The notes under the pieces were generated by a model, which was not told the DNA's origin, did not search any database, and saw nothing but the letters and a program-made list of their open reading frames with translations. A stretch of 38,655 bases of DNA from assembly GCA_003242685.1 (NCBI GenBank), contig QGVD01000032.1, forward strand, positions 1-38,655, read 5' to 3'. Shown piece by piece: positions 24,424-32,194 of the stretch (position 1 is the stretch's first letter; the number at the start of each line of letters is the position of its first letter). Origin of the DNA: Pseudomonadota bacterium (GTDB lineage Bacteria > Pseudomonadota > Gammaproteobacteria > Steroidobacterales > Steroidobacteraceae). Made by a program: the position numbers and the translations under genes.

Positions 24424-25957
24424 CGACTCGCTCGCTGTCGCTCAGGTCCGCCCGGCGCGCCGGCGCCGGAATCTCGCTCGCGCTCTGCTCCTCGTGCTGC
24501 TCGCGTCGTGGGCGGCGACCGCGGTGTGGCACACCCACAAGCCGCTGCCCGAAGGCGTGCACGTCGCCGGCGAGTGGTACGAGGTACCCGAGGAGCACGT
24601 CGAGCTCATCGCGGACATCACGGCGGCGGACGGCTACGGCCGCGTGTTCACGAGCCACGCGATATTCGACGAGATTCTCGCCATCGTCGACGCGGCACGC
24701 GAGTTCGTCGTTCTCGACTTCTTCCTCTTCAATGATTTCGCAGCAAGCCCCGACGGCGCGCAGCTTCCGCTGCGCCCGCTGACGGCGGAGCTGCGCGACT
24801 CGCTCATCGCTCGCAAGCGGCTGGAACCGGGGCTTCGCATCCTGTTCATCACCGATCCGGTCAACGACGTGTACGGCGGTCAGAAGTCGCCGGATCTCGC
24901 CCGGCTGCGCGAGGCGGGCATCGACGTGGTGATCACGGATCTCGAGCGGCTGCGCGATTCGAACTTCCTGTACTCGGCGTTCTGGCGACTCGCGCTCCGC
25001 TGGTGGAGCGGCTCGGGGGAAGGCGGCTTCCTGCCCCATCCCTTCGCAGAGGACCGGCCGGGTGTCGGCCTCGCCGCCTGGGCACGGCTCGCGAACTTCA
25101 AGGCGAACCACCGCAAGCTCGTCATCGCGGACGATGGACGCGGCGGGCTCGTGGGTCTCGTCACCTCTGCGAACCCGCACGATGGAAGCAGCGCGCACTC
25201 GAACGTCGCGCTGCGCATCCAGGGCCCGGCGCTCGAGCCGCTGCTCGAGAGCGAGCTCGCCATCGCACGATTCTCGGGCTGGCAGGGCGAGCTGCCGCGC
25301 GCGGGCAACCCGCGGAGCGGTTCCATCGCATCCGAACCCGCGCCGCGGCCCGTGCCCGCGGCACGCGTTCAGGTGCTGACGGAAGGCGCGATCGAGCGCG
25401 CCCTGCTCGAGCGCATCGACGCGGCAGTCGCAGGCGACTCGGTCGACATCGCGATGTTCTATCTGTCCGACCGCCACGTCGCGGAATCGCTTCTCGCCGC
25501 GAGCCGGCGCGGCGTGCGCGTGCGGCTGATCCTCGATCCCAACAAGGACGCGTTCGGACGAGCGAAATCCGGCATCCCCAACCGCCCCATGGCGACGGAG
25601 CTCGTCGCGGCGAGCGACGGCGCGATCCGCGTGCGCTGGTACCGCACGCACGGCGAGCAGTTCCACACCAAGCTGGTGATGGTGTACGGGCCGGAGAGGT
25701 TCTGGCTCACCGCCGGATCGGCGAACCTCACCCGCCGCAATCTCGACGACTACAACCTCGAGGCGAACGTGGCGGTGGAAGTGGCGAGCGATTCGCTCCT
25801 CGCGCTGCAGGCGCGCGAGTACTTCGAGACTCTGTGGAGCAACCGTGCCGTGCTCGGAACCGAGTACACGGCGGACTTCGGCGTGTACTCCGATCCGGCT
25901 CAGTCGCGCTACTGGCTGTACCGCATCATGGAGTCGACTGGACTGTCGACGTTCTGA
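24407..25957 (+). CDS. Phospholipase D family protein with one degenerate HKD motif
   Basis: The protein has 516 residues. It has an N-terminal membrane anchor or uncleaved signal (NLARALLLVLLASWAATAVW) and two PLD half-domains. The first HKD motif is NHRKLVIAD with H235, K237 and D242, followed by TSAN. The second is FHTKLVMVY with H420 and K422, but Tyr427 replaces the usual Asp; GSANLTRRNLDDYNLEANV follows. This layout resembles cardiolipin-synthase-like and other PLD_2 proteins. The substrate (phospholipid or nucleic acid) cannot be told from the sequence. The active site probably faces the periplasm or membrane. Its start overlaps yheS by 17 bases, and its end overlaps the convergent lipoprotein gene by 32 bases. 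Confidence 0.88.
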   Translation: MPPPSDDSLAVAQVRPARRRRNLARALLLVLLASWAATAVWHTHKPLPEGVHVAGEWYEVPEEHVELIADITAADGYGRVFTSHAIFDEILAIVDAAREFVVLDFFLFNDFAASPDGAQLPLRPLTAELRDSLIARKRLEPGLRILFITDPVNDVYGGQKSPDLARLREAGIDVVITDLERLRDSNFLYSAFWRLALRWWSGSGEGGFLPHPFAEDRPGVGLAAWARLANFKANHRKLVIADDGRGGLVGLVTSANPHDGSSAHSNVALRIQGPALEPLLESELAIARFSGWQGELPRAGNPRSGSIASEPAPRPVPAARVQVLTEGAIERALLERIDAAVAGDSVDIAMFYLSDRHVAESLLAASRRGVRVRLILDPNKDAFGRAKSGIPNRPMATELVAASDGAIRVRWYRTHGEQFHTKLVMVYGPERFWLTAGSANLTRRNLDDYNLEANVAVEVASDSLLALQAREYFETLWSNRAVLGTEYTADFGVYSDPAQSRYWLYRIMESTGLSTF

Positions 25958-26573
25958 CGGCCGCCGCGGCGCGCTCGGTCAGCTGCGCGAGCGCTGCGCC
26001 CGCTGCCCGCTCGAATGCCGCGACGACGTCGCTCATGCGGTTCGCCGCCGCGGTGGCGGTGCCTTCGACGGTGAACGTCGCCACCACCTCGCGGTCGAGC
26101 GTGCGGCCGAGCGCGCAGTCCATGCGGACGCGGACCTCGGGCGACTCGCCGCCTCCGGTGTAGTCCGCCTCGAAGTTGCGGATCGACGTCTCGAGAAAAT
26201 AGTCCGCCTGGAAGGGACTGCGCGAATCGTGTACGGCCGCCCAGGCGCCGCCGTCACGGAACGCCTCGACGATCAGCGCCTCCACCATCTCGGGCAGATC
26301 CGCGGGCCAGCGGCTCGCGGCGTAGAAATTCATGCGGCGGTCGGAGCGCACGAGCACGATGCGATCCGAGTCGAGCCCGGGTCCCGGTTCCGGCTGGACG
26401 ATGCGCAGCGTGGCCGCGATCGGCGACACGTTCACCGCCTGCGTCGCTGTCGCGGGCGCCGGGCGCAGCACGTAGATCTGTGCCGGCACGGCCGCGCTGC
26501 GCAGCCCGCCCGCGCACGCGGACATCAGGCAGACGGCCGCAACGCCGAGCGCCGCACGGCCAAGGGATCTCAT
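25926..26573 (-). CDS. ABC-type transport auxiliary lipoprotein (PqiC-like)
   Basis: The 215-residue protein has a lipoprotein signal peptide ending VCLMSACAGG. The PqiC/ABC-transport-auxiliary domain follows, with IYVLRPAP near the start, IVLVRSDRRMNFYAASRW and DYFLETSIRNFEADY. These outer-membrane lipoproteins go with MCE-type lipid transporters. It is the last gene of the Mla-like operon, coupled to the MCE gene by ATGA at 26570-26573. Its 3' end overlaps the convergent PLD gene by 32 bases. Confidence 0.9.
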   Translation of the reverse strand: MRSLGRAALGVAAVCLMSACAGGLRSAAVPAQIYVLRPAPATATQAVNVSPIAATLRIVQPEPGPGLDSDRIVLVRSDRRMNFYAASRWPADLPEMVEALIVEAFRDGGAWAAVHDSRSPFQADYFLETSIRNFEADYTGGGESPEVRVRMDCALGRTLDREVVATFTVEGTATAAANRMSDVVAAFERAAGAALAQLTERAAAAVRTSTVQSTP

Positions 26574-27505
26574 CGCGGAATCTCCACGCCGTCTTCGCGC
26601 GGCTGATAGAGCAACTGTGAAGGATTCTCGCGCAGGCTGCGCGAGAGATCACGGATCTCGCGCGCCGCGGCGCGCCCGTCGCGCGCGAGCCGCTCGAGCT
26701 CCGCGAGGCCGTTGCGCGTGAAGGAGCGCAGCTCGCCCCGGTTCTCGGTGATCAGGGCATCGAGCTTCTCGGTGGCCGCCGCGAGATTGTCGGCGATCTG
26801 GCGCACGCGATGCAGTGCCGCGGCGAGGTCGGGGCCTGCGCCGTCCGTCATCGCGCGCACGCTCGCGGACATCGCGCTCAGGTCAGAAGCCGCGCTGCGC
26901 AGCTCCTTCGTCAGCGCCTCGAACTCCTTCATGGTGCCGGGCAGCCGGTCGCTGGCGCGCTCGACGTTCGCGAGCGTGCTCGAGACCGCCGCGAGGTTCT
27001 CGTCGCTCAGGAGCCGTGAGGCGCGATCGACCACGTCGGTGAGCTGCGCCATCAGTCCCGGCAGGCTCGAGAGGAACACGTCGAAGTTCGAGCGCACCGA
27101 CCGGATCACCGGGTACTCGAGACTCGGCACGGGTTCGGTGAGCGGGCGGCTTCCCGTGTGCTCCACGAGATCGATGTAGAGCAGCCCCGTGACGCCCTGC
27201 AGAGAGAGCTCGGCGACGGTTCTCTCCGATACCGGCGCCGCGGCGTCGACGTCGACGATGACCCGCACCCGCCCCGAGCTGCGCGGGTCGATGCGCATGT
27301 CGGCGACACGACCGACGTCGACGCCGAGATAGCGCACCGGCGCGCCGCGCTCGAGGCCGCTGACGCTTCCCTGGAAGTAGATCTCGTAGCGCGTGAAGTT
27401 GCGGGCTTCGTGCGCACCGGAGTACCAGTAGACGAAGAGTCCCGCCAGCCCCACCACCAGCAGCACGAAGGCCCCGACGGCCGCGTAGTTCGCTTCACGC
27501 TCCAT
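26570..27505 (-). CDS. MCE-domain lipid-binding protein (MlaD-like)
   Basis: The 311-residue protein has one N-terminal transmembrane helix (VGAFVLLVVGLAGLFVYWY). The MCE domain spans about residues 38-118, with FQGSVSGLERGAPVRYLGVD and GVTGLLYIDLVEHTGSRPL. A long helical C-terminal region follows (about 150-300), rich in Leu, Ala and Glu heptads. MlaD-type proteins form periplasmic hexamers that shuttle phospholipids between membranes. The C-terminus is longer than in E. coli MlaD (183 residues), so this is closer to the 300-residue MlaD-family proteins found with PqiC-like lipoproteins. It overlaps the ATPase gene by 11 bases upstream and couples to the lipoprotein downstream. Confidence 0.92.
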   Translation of the reverse strand: MEREANYAAVGAFVLLVVGLAGLFVYWYSGAHEARNFTRYEIYFQGSVSGLERGAPVRYLGVDVGRVADMRIDPRSSGRVRVIVDVDAAAPVSERTVAELSLQGVTGLLYIDLVEHTGSRPLTEPVPSLEYPVIRSVRSNFDVFLSSLPGLMAQLTDVVDRASRLLSDENLAAVSSTLANVERASDRLPGTMKEFEALTKELRSAASDLSAMSASVRAMTDGAGPDLAAALHRVRQIADNLAAATEKLDALITENRGELRSFTRNGLAELERLARDGRAAAREIRDLSRSLRENPSQLLYQPREDGVEIPR

Positions 27506-28271
27506 CGGCGCTCACCCGTGCCCGCGCGCGCGGGCCGTGGAAATAGGCCTGTATCCAGGGATGCGGGTGATTCACGATCCCCTCGAGGGTGTCCGTTTCC
27601 ATACGCCGGTCGACGATCACGCCGACACGATTGCAGGTACGGAAGATCGTGTCCAGATCGTGCGTGATCATCACCACCGTGAGCCTGAGGTGGCGCTGCA
27701 GATAGAGCAGCAGCTCGTCGAAAGCGGCGGCGCTGATCGGATCGAGCCCCGAGGTGGGCTCGTCGAGGAACAGCAGCCGCGGATCCAGGGCGAGCGCACG
27801 GGCAAGCGCCGCGCGCTTGACCATGCCGCCCGAGAGCTGCGCCGGGTACTTGCGCGCGGCATCGGCGGGCAGACCGACGAGGCGGATCTTCAGCATCGCC
27901 AGCTCGTCCATCGTCCGCGGCGGCAGCCTCAGGTGCTCGATCATCGGGAGCTGCACGTTCTGCAGCACGGTGAGGGAGGTGAAGAGCGCACCCTGCTGGA
28001 ACGTCACACCGTACTCGGCCTTGATCCGCCGCAGCTCGGTGGGATCGAGCTGCGTGACGTCGCGGCCCGAGAGCAGCACGGTGCCGGCCTGCGGGCGGTG
28101 CAGCCCGAGGATCGAGCGCAGCAGAACGGACTTGCCGGAGCCGGAGCCGCCGACGATGCCGAAGATCTCCTCTTCGTACACCTGCATGTCGAGGCCGTCG
28201 TGCACGACCTGCGGGCCGAAGCGGTTGACGAGCCCGCGCACCTCGATGACGACCCGGTGCGATTCCGCCAT
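27495..28271 (-). CDS. ABC transporter ATPase of the MCE system (MlaF-like)
   Basis: This 258-residue ATPase starts at ATG 28271, overlapping the permease stop as TGATG. It carries Walker A (GGSGSGKS), the Q-loop (FQQGALFTSLTVLQNV), signature LSGGMVKRAALARALAL and Walker B (LLFLDEPTSGLDP), then the H-loop ITHDL. The LSGGM...K-R-A and FTSLTVLQNV patterns are typical of MlaF. It powers phospholipid transport through the partner permease. The reading frame is open for 374 codons further upstream, but that part is a shadow of the permease gene. Confidence 0.95.
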   Translation of the reverse strand: MAESHRVVIEVRGLVNRFGPQVVHDGLDMQVYEEEIFGIVGGSGSGKSVLLRSILGLHRPQAGTVLLSGRDVTQLDPTELRRIKAEYGVTFQQGALFTSLTVLQNVQLPMIEHLRLPPRTMDELAMLKIRLVGLPADAARKYPAQLSGGMVKRAALARALALDPRLLFLDEPTSGLDPISAAAFDELLLYLQRHLRLTVVMITHDLDTIFRTCNRVGVIVDRRMETDTLEGIVNHPHPWIQAYFHGPRARARVSADGA

Positions 28272-29386
28272 CAGATGTCGAGCTCCATGAAGATCACCGC
28301 GAACAGCGCGTCCGCGAGGATCACGAGGAAGATGGATTCCACCACGGCGACCGTCGTCAGGCGTCCGAGCTCCCGCGAGGACTGCCGGACCTGCATGCCG
28401 CGGTAGGTGCCCGCCATCGCGATGAGCAGCGCGAAGACCGGCGCCTTGATGATGCCCACCCAGAACGTGGTGGGACCGATCGCATCGTCCGCGCGGTCCA
28501 TGAACTGTGCGATCGGCATGTCGAGCAGGAAATGACACAGCACCGCGCCGCCCGTGAGCCCGACGAGATCGGCGATCATGGTGAGGAGCGGCAGCGCGAT
28601 CACGAGTCCGAAGATGCGCGGCAGCACGAGCACCTCGAGCGGATCGACGCCGGTGGCGCGCAGCGCGTCGACCTCCTCGTTGAGGCGCATTGCGCCGATC
28701 TCGGCGGCGAAGGAGCTGCCCGAGCGCCCCGCGACGATGATCGCCGTCAGCAGCACGCCGAGCTCGCGCAGCACGCCGATGGTCACGAGATCGACGACGA
28801 AGACCTCGGCGCCGAAGTTGCGCAGCTGCTGCGCGCTCATGTACGCGAGGATCACGCTGATGAGGAACGCGATCAGCGAGACGATCGGAATCGCCGTGAT
28901 GCCCGTGTCGTACACGTGGCGCGTGATCGATGTCGGACGCAGGCGGCGGAGGCTCGTGAAAGTGCGCGGCAGCAGAACGCTGATCCGCCCCAGGAAGTCG
29001 AGCCCGGCCAGAGTTTCCTGCCAGCGGCGCACGACCTGCCTGCCGAGCGCCTGCACCGGTTGTGCGACCGCAGTGCCGTTGTCGATCGTGGGAATTCCGG
29101 AGCCGTCCGCGAGCGCGTCGTCGATCAGTTTCAGGGTGTCCGCGCCCGGACCGTGCACGGTGACCTCGGCACCGGCGCTCCGCAGCCGCTCGATGAGCTC
29201 GCGAAGCTGCCAGGCACCCGAGAGATCGAGCGACGCGACGTGATCGGTGGAGACGGTGACCCGGCGCGCGCCGTCGAGCCGCACGGTATCGAGCTCCGCG
29301 GCGATCTCGGCGAGCCGCAAGGCGCGCCATTCGCCCGCGAGTTCGAGCTCGAGTCGGTCGGCGCTGCGCCTCGCGACGATGAACAT
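28271..29386 (-). CDS. STAS-MlaE fused permease of the MCE system
   Basis: The protein has 371 residues from ATG 29386; a TTG at 29395 would add three. Residues 1-100 form a STAS-like domain (VRLDGARRVTVSTDHVASLD; LDLSGAWQLRELIERL), which corresponds to MlaB. The MlaE permease follows with VYDTGITAIPIVSLIAFLIS, TAIIVAGRSGSSFAAEIGAM and ALRATGVDPLEVLVLPRI, the conserved coupling region. About five membrane helices are seen. In E. coli, MlaB and MlaE are separate genes; here one chain does both. It is the first gene of the four-gene operon. No MlaC-like gene follows. Confidence 0.94.
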   Translation of the reverse strand: MFIVARRSADRLELELAGEWRALRLAEIAAELDTVRLDGARRVTVSTDHVASLDLSGAWQLRELIERLRSAGAEVTVHGPGADTLKLIDDALADGSGIPTIDNGTAVAQPVQALGRQVVRRWQETLAGLDFLGRISVLLPRTFTSLRRLRPTSITRHVYDTGITAIPIVSLIAFLISVILAYMSAQQLRNFGAEVFVVDLVTIGVLRELGVLLTAIIVAGRSGSSFAAEIGAMRLNEEVDALRATGVDPLEVLVLPRIFGLVIALPLLTMIADLVGLTGGAVLCHFLLDMPIAQFMDRADDAIGPTTFWVGIIKAPVFALLIAMAGTYRGMQVRQSSRELGRLTTVAVVESIFLVILADALFAVIFMELDI

Positions 29387-29440
29387 GGGGCACAAGTCTA
29401 CCGTCTGCGCCCCGCCGTCCGCAGGCGATTCACTTCAGAC

Positions 29441-29470
29441 GCAACCGGCCGCCTGACGGCGGCCGGTTGC
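29441..29470 (-). terminator. Strong hairpin after the ABC-2 permease gene
   Basis: A perfect 13-base stem, GCAACCGGCCGCC (29441-29453) with its complement (29458-29470), has loop TGAC. A smaller hairpin CTCCG/CGGAG (29477-29490) sits between it and the permease stop. No U-run follows in the minus direction, so termination is likely but not proven. It separates the GntR/ABC operon from the MCE operon. Confidence 0.55.
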
Positions 29471-29493
29471 GGAAGACTCCGGTGTCGGAGGCT

Positions 29494-30375
29494 TCACGTG
29501 TCGTCGCGATGCCGGCGGATGCGGATCGCACCGTAGACGAGCGCGGCCGCCGCCAGGAGCCCGAACCACACGTGCGGGCTCGTGAAGAACGACGCCACCT
29601 CGAGCGAGTCGAGCACGCCGTGCGCCGAGAACTCGATCCGGTCGTCCACGTGCAACTCCAGCTCTTTCCACATGCCGGTCAGCCGGTACCCGACGAAGCT
29701 GCCGATGTAATCGGTGCCGAAGGTGATCCGTTCGAGCACGGCCGCGAGCCCCGGCGGCAGCGCCGCCCACAGGATCACGTTGCGGCGCGCCCAGGCCGAT
29801 ACCAGCAGCAGATAGCCGGCGACCGGGGCGTACCACAGCGCGCTGAGGATTACCGCGAGCAGCATCATCCCCTGGAGTTTGAGCCACGCCAGCGTGTCCC
29901 AGGGAACGAGCCCGCCGGAGCCTGCGGTGCCGAACCGCGCGGCGAGCACGCCTGTGATGAGCAGGTTCGTCACGAGCGTAAGGAGCCAGACGCCGAGCGG
30001 CACCACGACGAGCGCGACGGCGAGCTTGGAGAGCACCGTGACGGTGTCGGACACCGGCAGAGACTTCCAGAACAGGATGCTGCGGTCCTTGCGCTCGGCG
30101 TAGAGGCTGTCGAGCAGATAGAACACGAGGACGATCAGCATCACCAGGATCTGCGGCAGCGTCAGAACCAGGTGCGAGATCGCGAGGACGGCCTGCCCTT
30201 CCTCGGGTGTGAACGGCTCGAGTCGTCCTCCGGATGCCTCGAACTGGATGTGGTCGGGTATGGGATCGCCGAAGAAGCTGGAGGCGAGGAGCAGTCCCGC
30301 GACCACGAGCGGCGCGATCCAGAGCGCGCGATGCTCCCAGAACTCGCGCCGGATGAGTATCGGCATGACGTTCAT
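29494..30375 (-). CDS. ABC-2 type transporter permease
   Basis: The 293-residue protein has about six hydrophobic segments: LWIAPLVVAGLLLASSFF, VLTLPQILVMLIVLVFYLL, LAVALVVVPLGVWLLTLV, LLAVILSALWYAPVAGYLLL, an AALPPGLAAVL stretch and a final FGLLAAAALVYGAIRI. The loop YAERKDRSILFWKSLPVSD is characteristic of ABC-2 permeases. It starts 14 bases after the ATPase stop with a good Shine-Dalgarno (AGGAG). Together with the ATPase it forms an exporter of unknown substrate. A GntR repressor in the same operon fits YtrA-controlled ABC systems, often linked to cell-envelope stress. Confidence 0.9.
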   Translation of the reverse strand: MNVMPILIRREFWEHRALWIAPLVVAGLLLASSFFGDPIPDHIQFEASGGRLEPFTPEEGQAVLAISHLVLTLPQILVMLIVLVFYLLDSLYAERKDRSILFWKSLPVSDTVTVLSKLAVALVVVPLGVWLLTLVTNLLITGVLAARFGTAGSGGLVPWDTLAWLKLQGMMLLAVILSALWYAPVAGYLLLVSAWARRNVILWAALPPGLAAVLERITFGTDYIGSFVGYRLTGMWKELELHVDDRIEFSAHGVLDSLEVASFFTSPHVWFGLLAAAALVYGAIRIRRHRDDT

Positions 30376-30389
30376 GTCGTTCTCCTCGC

Positions 30390-31250
30390 TCAGGCCGTCG
30401 CGTGGGCCTGCATCTTGGCCACGAACAGATCCGCGATGGACGGCGTGCGGATGTCGCCGAGCGGCTGGAGCTCGTGCGCCGTGCGGCCCTCGAAGAACAT
30501 GGCCGTGCGCCCGAACACCTCGCGCTCGTAGAACGGCTTGAGCTCACGGGCGCGGCTCACCTGATCGGAGTTGACGATGAGCTGCACGTAGCGCTCGGCG
30601 AGGCTCTCGACCGGGCTCTCGAGCGTGATGTGACCGTGATTGATGAAGATCACGTCGGTGAGCAGGTTCTCGATCTCCTCCACTTGATGAGTAGTAAGGA
30701 GGATCGTGCGCTCCTTGTCGAAGTAGTCGTTGACGAGCGTGTCGTAGAACTGGCGGCGGTAGAGCAGATCGAGACCGAGCGTCGGCTCGTCGAGCACGAG
30801 GAGCCGCGCGTCGATGGCGAGGATCAGCGCCAGATGGAGCTGCGTCACCATGCCCTTCGACAGCTCGCGCACGCGGCTGCGCATGCGGATGTCGGTCTTC
30901 GCGAGGAATTCCTCCGCGCGCCTGCGATCGAAGCGCGGATGCACGCCGGCGACGTAGTCGAGTGCCTGCGACACGCGGATCCAGCGCGGCAGCACGGCGA
31001 CGTCGGCGATGAAGCACACGTCGCGCATGAGCTCGTCGCGCTCGCGGTAAGGGTCGCGGCCGAGCACGCGGAGCTCGCCTTCGAAACTCGTGAGACCGAG
31101 GATGGCCTTGAGCGCGGTCGTCTTGCCTGCCCCGTTCGGGCCGATGAGACCCACGATGCGGCCGGGTGCGACCGTGAAGCTCACACCGTCGAGCGCCCGG
31201 GTGCGGCCGTAGTTCTTCGAGAGCCCTCGGGCTTCAATCACTGGTGTCAT
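30390..31250 (-). CDS. ABC transporter ATP-binding protein (YtrB-like)
   Basis: The 286-residue ATPase has Walker A GPNGAGKTTALK, signature ELSKGMVTQLHLAL, Walker B LLVLDEPTLGLD and H-loop LLTTHQVEEIENL. The C-terminal extension of about 80 residues, ending DLFVAKMQAHATA, is typical of ABC-2 exporter ATPases. ATG 31250 overlaps the GntR stop region by 17 bases, so the two are translationally coupled. The permease follows after 14 bases. The GntR-ATPase-permease order matches YtrA-type modules. Confidence 0.94.
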   Translation of the reverse strand: MTPVIEARGLSKNYGRTRALDGVSFTVAPGRIVGLIGPNGAGKTTALKAILGLTSFEGELRVLGRDPYRERDELMRDVCFIADVAVLPRWIRVSQALDYVAGVHPRFDRRRAEEFLAKTDIRMRSRVRELSKGMVTQLHLALILAIDARLLVLDEPTLGLDLLYRRQFYDTLVNDYFDKERTILLTTHQVEEIENLLTDVIFINHGHITLESPVESLAERYVQLIVNSDQVSRARELKPFYEREVFGRTAMFFEGRTAHELQPLGDIRTPSIADLFVAKMQAHATA

Positions 31251-31647
31251 CGTTCTGTCCTGGCGTGGATGGCCACGGAGTGTTCGGCGCGGGCGGCGCG
31301 CCGTTGCGCAGCAGCTCGGCAGCCGAGAGGCCGAGCCGCTGGATCGTCGCGTAGATCCTGGGCCACTCCTCGTCGAGGAAGCGCTGGCGCTCGTCCTTGA
31401 GCAGTGCGCTGCGGGCGCCTTCGCTCACGAACATGCCGCGGCCGCGGCGCTTCTCGACGAGATTCTCGTCGACGAGCTGCTGGTAGCCCTTGAGCACCGT
31501 GAGAGGGTTGAGCCGGAACTCTGCCGCGACGCTGCGGACCGAGGGCAGCGGATCCCCTTCCTTCAGCGCTCCCTCGAGGATCATCGCGACCACCCGGTCC
31601 CGCAGTTGCCGGTAGATCGGCACGCTGTCGTCCCACTGCGGATCCAT
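31234..31647 (-). CDS. GntR family regulator, YtrA subfamily
   Basis: The protein has 137 residues from ATG 31647, which has GGAG five bases upstream; a GTG at 31653 would add two residues. The winged-helix N-terminus reads VPIYRQLRDRVVAMILEGAL, then GDPLPSVRSVAAEFRLNPLT and VEKRRGRGMFV, all standard GntR. The short C-terminal part (about 65 residues, helical) is too small for a FadR or HutC effector domain and fits YtrA. Such proteins usually repress their own operon, here including the ABC pair, from a palindromic site; a candidate lies at 31950-31973. The inducer is unknown. Confidence 0.94.
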   Translation of the reverse strand: MDPQWDDSVPIYRQLRDRVVAMILEGALKEGDPLPSVRSVAAEFRLNPLTVLKGYQQLVDENLVEKRRGRGMFVSEGARSALLKDERQRFLDEEWPRIYATIQRLGLSAAELLRNGAPPAPNTPWPSTPGQNDDTSD

Positions 31648-31669
31648 GTTCACTCCGGGTTCACTCCGG
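31648..31669. repeat. 11-base tandem duplication carrying the gntR Shine-Dalgarno
   Basis: GTTCACTCCGG occurs twice head to tail (31648-31658 and 31659-31669). On the coding strand each copy contributes a GGAGTGAAC, giving two ribosome-binding-like sites in front of the gntR ATG at 31647. The proximal copy is correctly spaced. Confidence 0.8.
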
Positions 31670-31695
31670 CCATCCCGTTCGGGACTGGTAGCTCA

Positions 31696-31893
31696 CTAAT
31701 CTACCAGAGCAGCGGAGTCGACCTGGGCCAGCCGGATGAGGCTCTCGTCCTCCAGCGTCGCGATGTCGTGGGGCGAGACCCAGCGGACCGTGGACGTGGA
31801 TTCGACGAAGCTCCAGCTCTGGACCGCCGTCAGCGCGAGGGCGACTGCCAGGATCGCCAGGTTCCGCAGGCTGATGACATTGGCGGCGTTCAT
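31696..31893 (-). CDS. Small single-pass membrane or exported protein heading the GntR/ABC operon
   Basis: This 65-residue protein is preceded by a strong Shine-Dalgarno (AAGGAAGGAGA on the minus strand). The N-terminal half has one hydrophobic helix (LAILAVALALTAVQSWSFV), either a signal peptide or a single membrane span. The C-terminal half is polar and acidic: VRWVSPHDIATLEDESLIRL. I recognise no family. It is the first gene behind the clear promoter at 31958-31986 and precedes gntR by 42 bases, so it should be co-regulated with the exporter. It might be a sensor, accessory subunit or leader peptide; none of these is shown. Confidence 0.72.
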   Translation of the reverse strand: MNAANVISLRNLAILAVALALTAVQSWSFVESTSTVRWVSPHDIATLEDESLIRLAQVDSAALVD

Positions 31894-31949
31894 GACTCTC
31901 TCCTTCCTTACCCCGACCGGCCCAGCCCCATGCGGGCCGCTGTCGTCTT

Positions 31950-31973
31950 GGTGTTATATATAACTACATCACT
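31950..31973. promoter_or_regulatory. Candidate YtrA-type operator over the -10 box
   Basis: GGTG (31950-31953) and CACT (31970-31973) are spaced by exactly 16 bases. They enclose a perfect 12-base palindrome, GTTATATATAAC (31953-31964), that covers the -10. From memory, YtrA-type sites in Xanthomonas have the form GGTG-N16-CACC; this matches seven of eight fixed bases. Binding by the GntR protein encoded 300 bases downstream is inferred. A second weaker inverted repeat, GTGT-N9-ACAC, covers the -35 (31980-31996). Confidence 0.55.
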
Positions 31974-31986
31974 ACTCCTGTGTCAA
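31958..31986 (-). promoter_or_regulatory. Consensus-like sigma-70 promoter of the small protein/GntR/ABC operon
   Basis: Read on the minus strand, a perfect -35 TTGACA (31986-31981) is followed after 17 bases by TTATAT (31963-31958); TATATA with spacer 18 is also possible. The predicted start near 31951 gives a leader of about 58 bases with a strong ribosome-binding site. This is the clearest promoter in the window, which suggests high expression unless repressed. Confidence 0.82.
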
Positions 31987-32194
31987 GCGAGTACACCAAA
32001 ACAGCTCCGGAGGGGGACGAAACGCCCCAGCCGAAGTTGACCCCGCAGCCGGCCGCCGGCCGTTAAAGGCCATGACCGGCCCCGGAGCCGCGGGAAAGCG
32101 GAGAGAGATGACGACAGCCGCCGTGCAGGAGGTCGCCGGCGCACCGGCGGATTCGCGGTACCCGCCGGGCAGGTGCGCGCGTACAGTCCCTTCG

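Noticed and set aside
28272..29393. An apparent N-terminal extension of the MlaF-like ATPase
   Set aside because: It is an alternative frame of the STAS-MlaE gene on the same strand. The ATPase starts at 28271 overlapping the permease stop.
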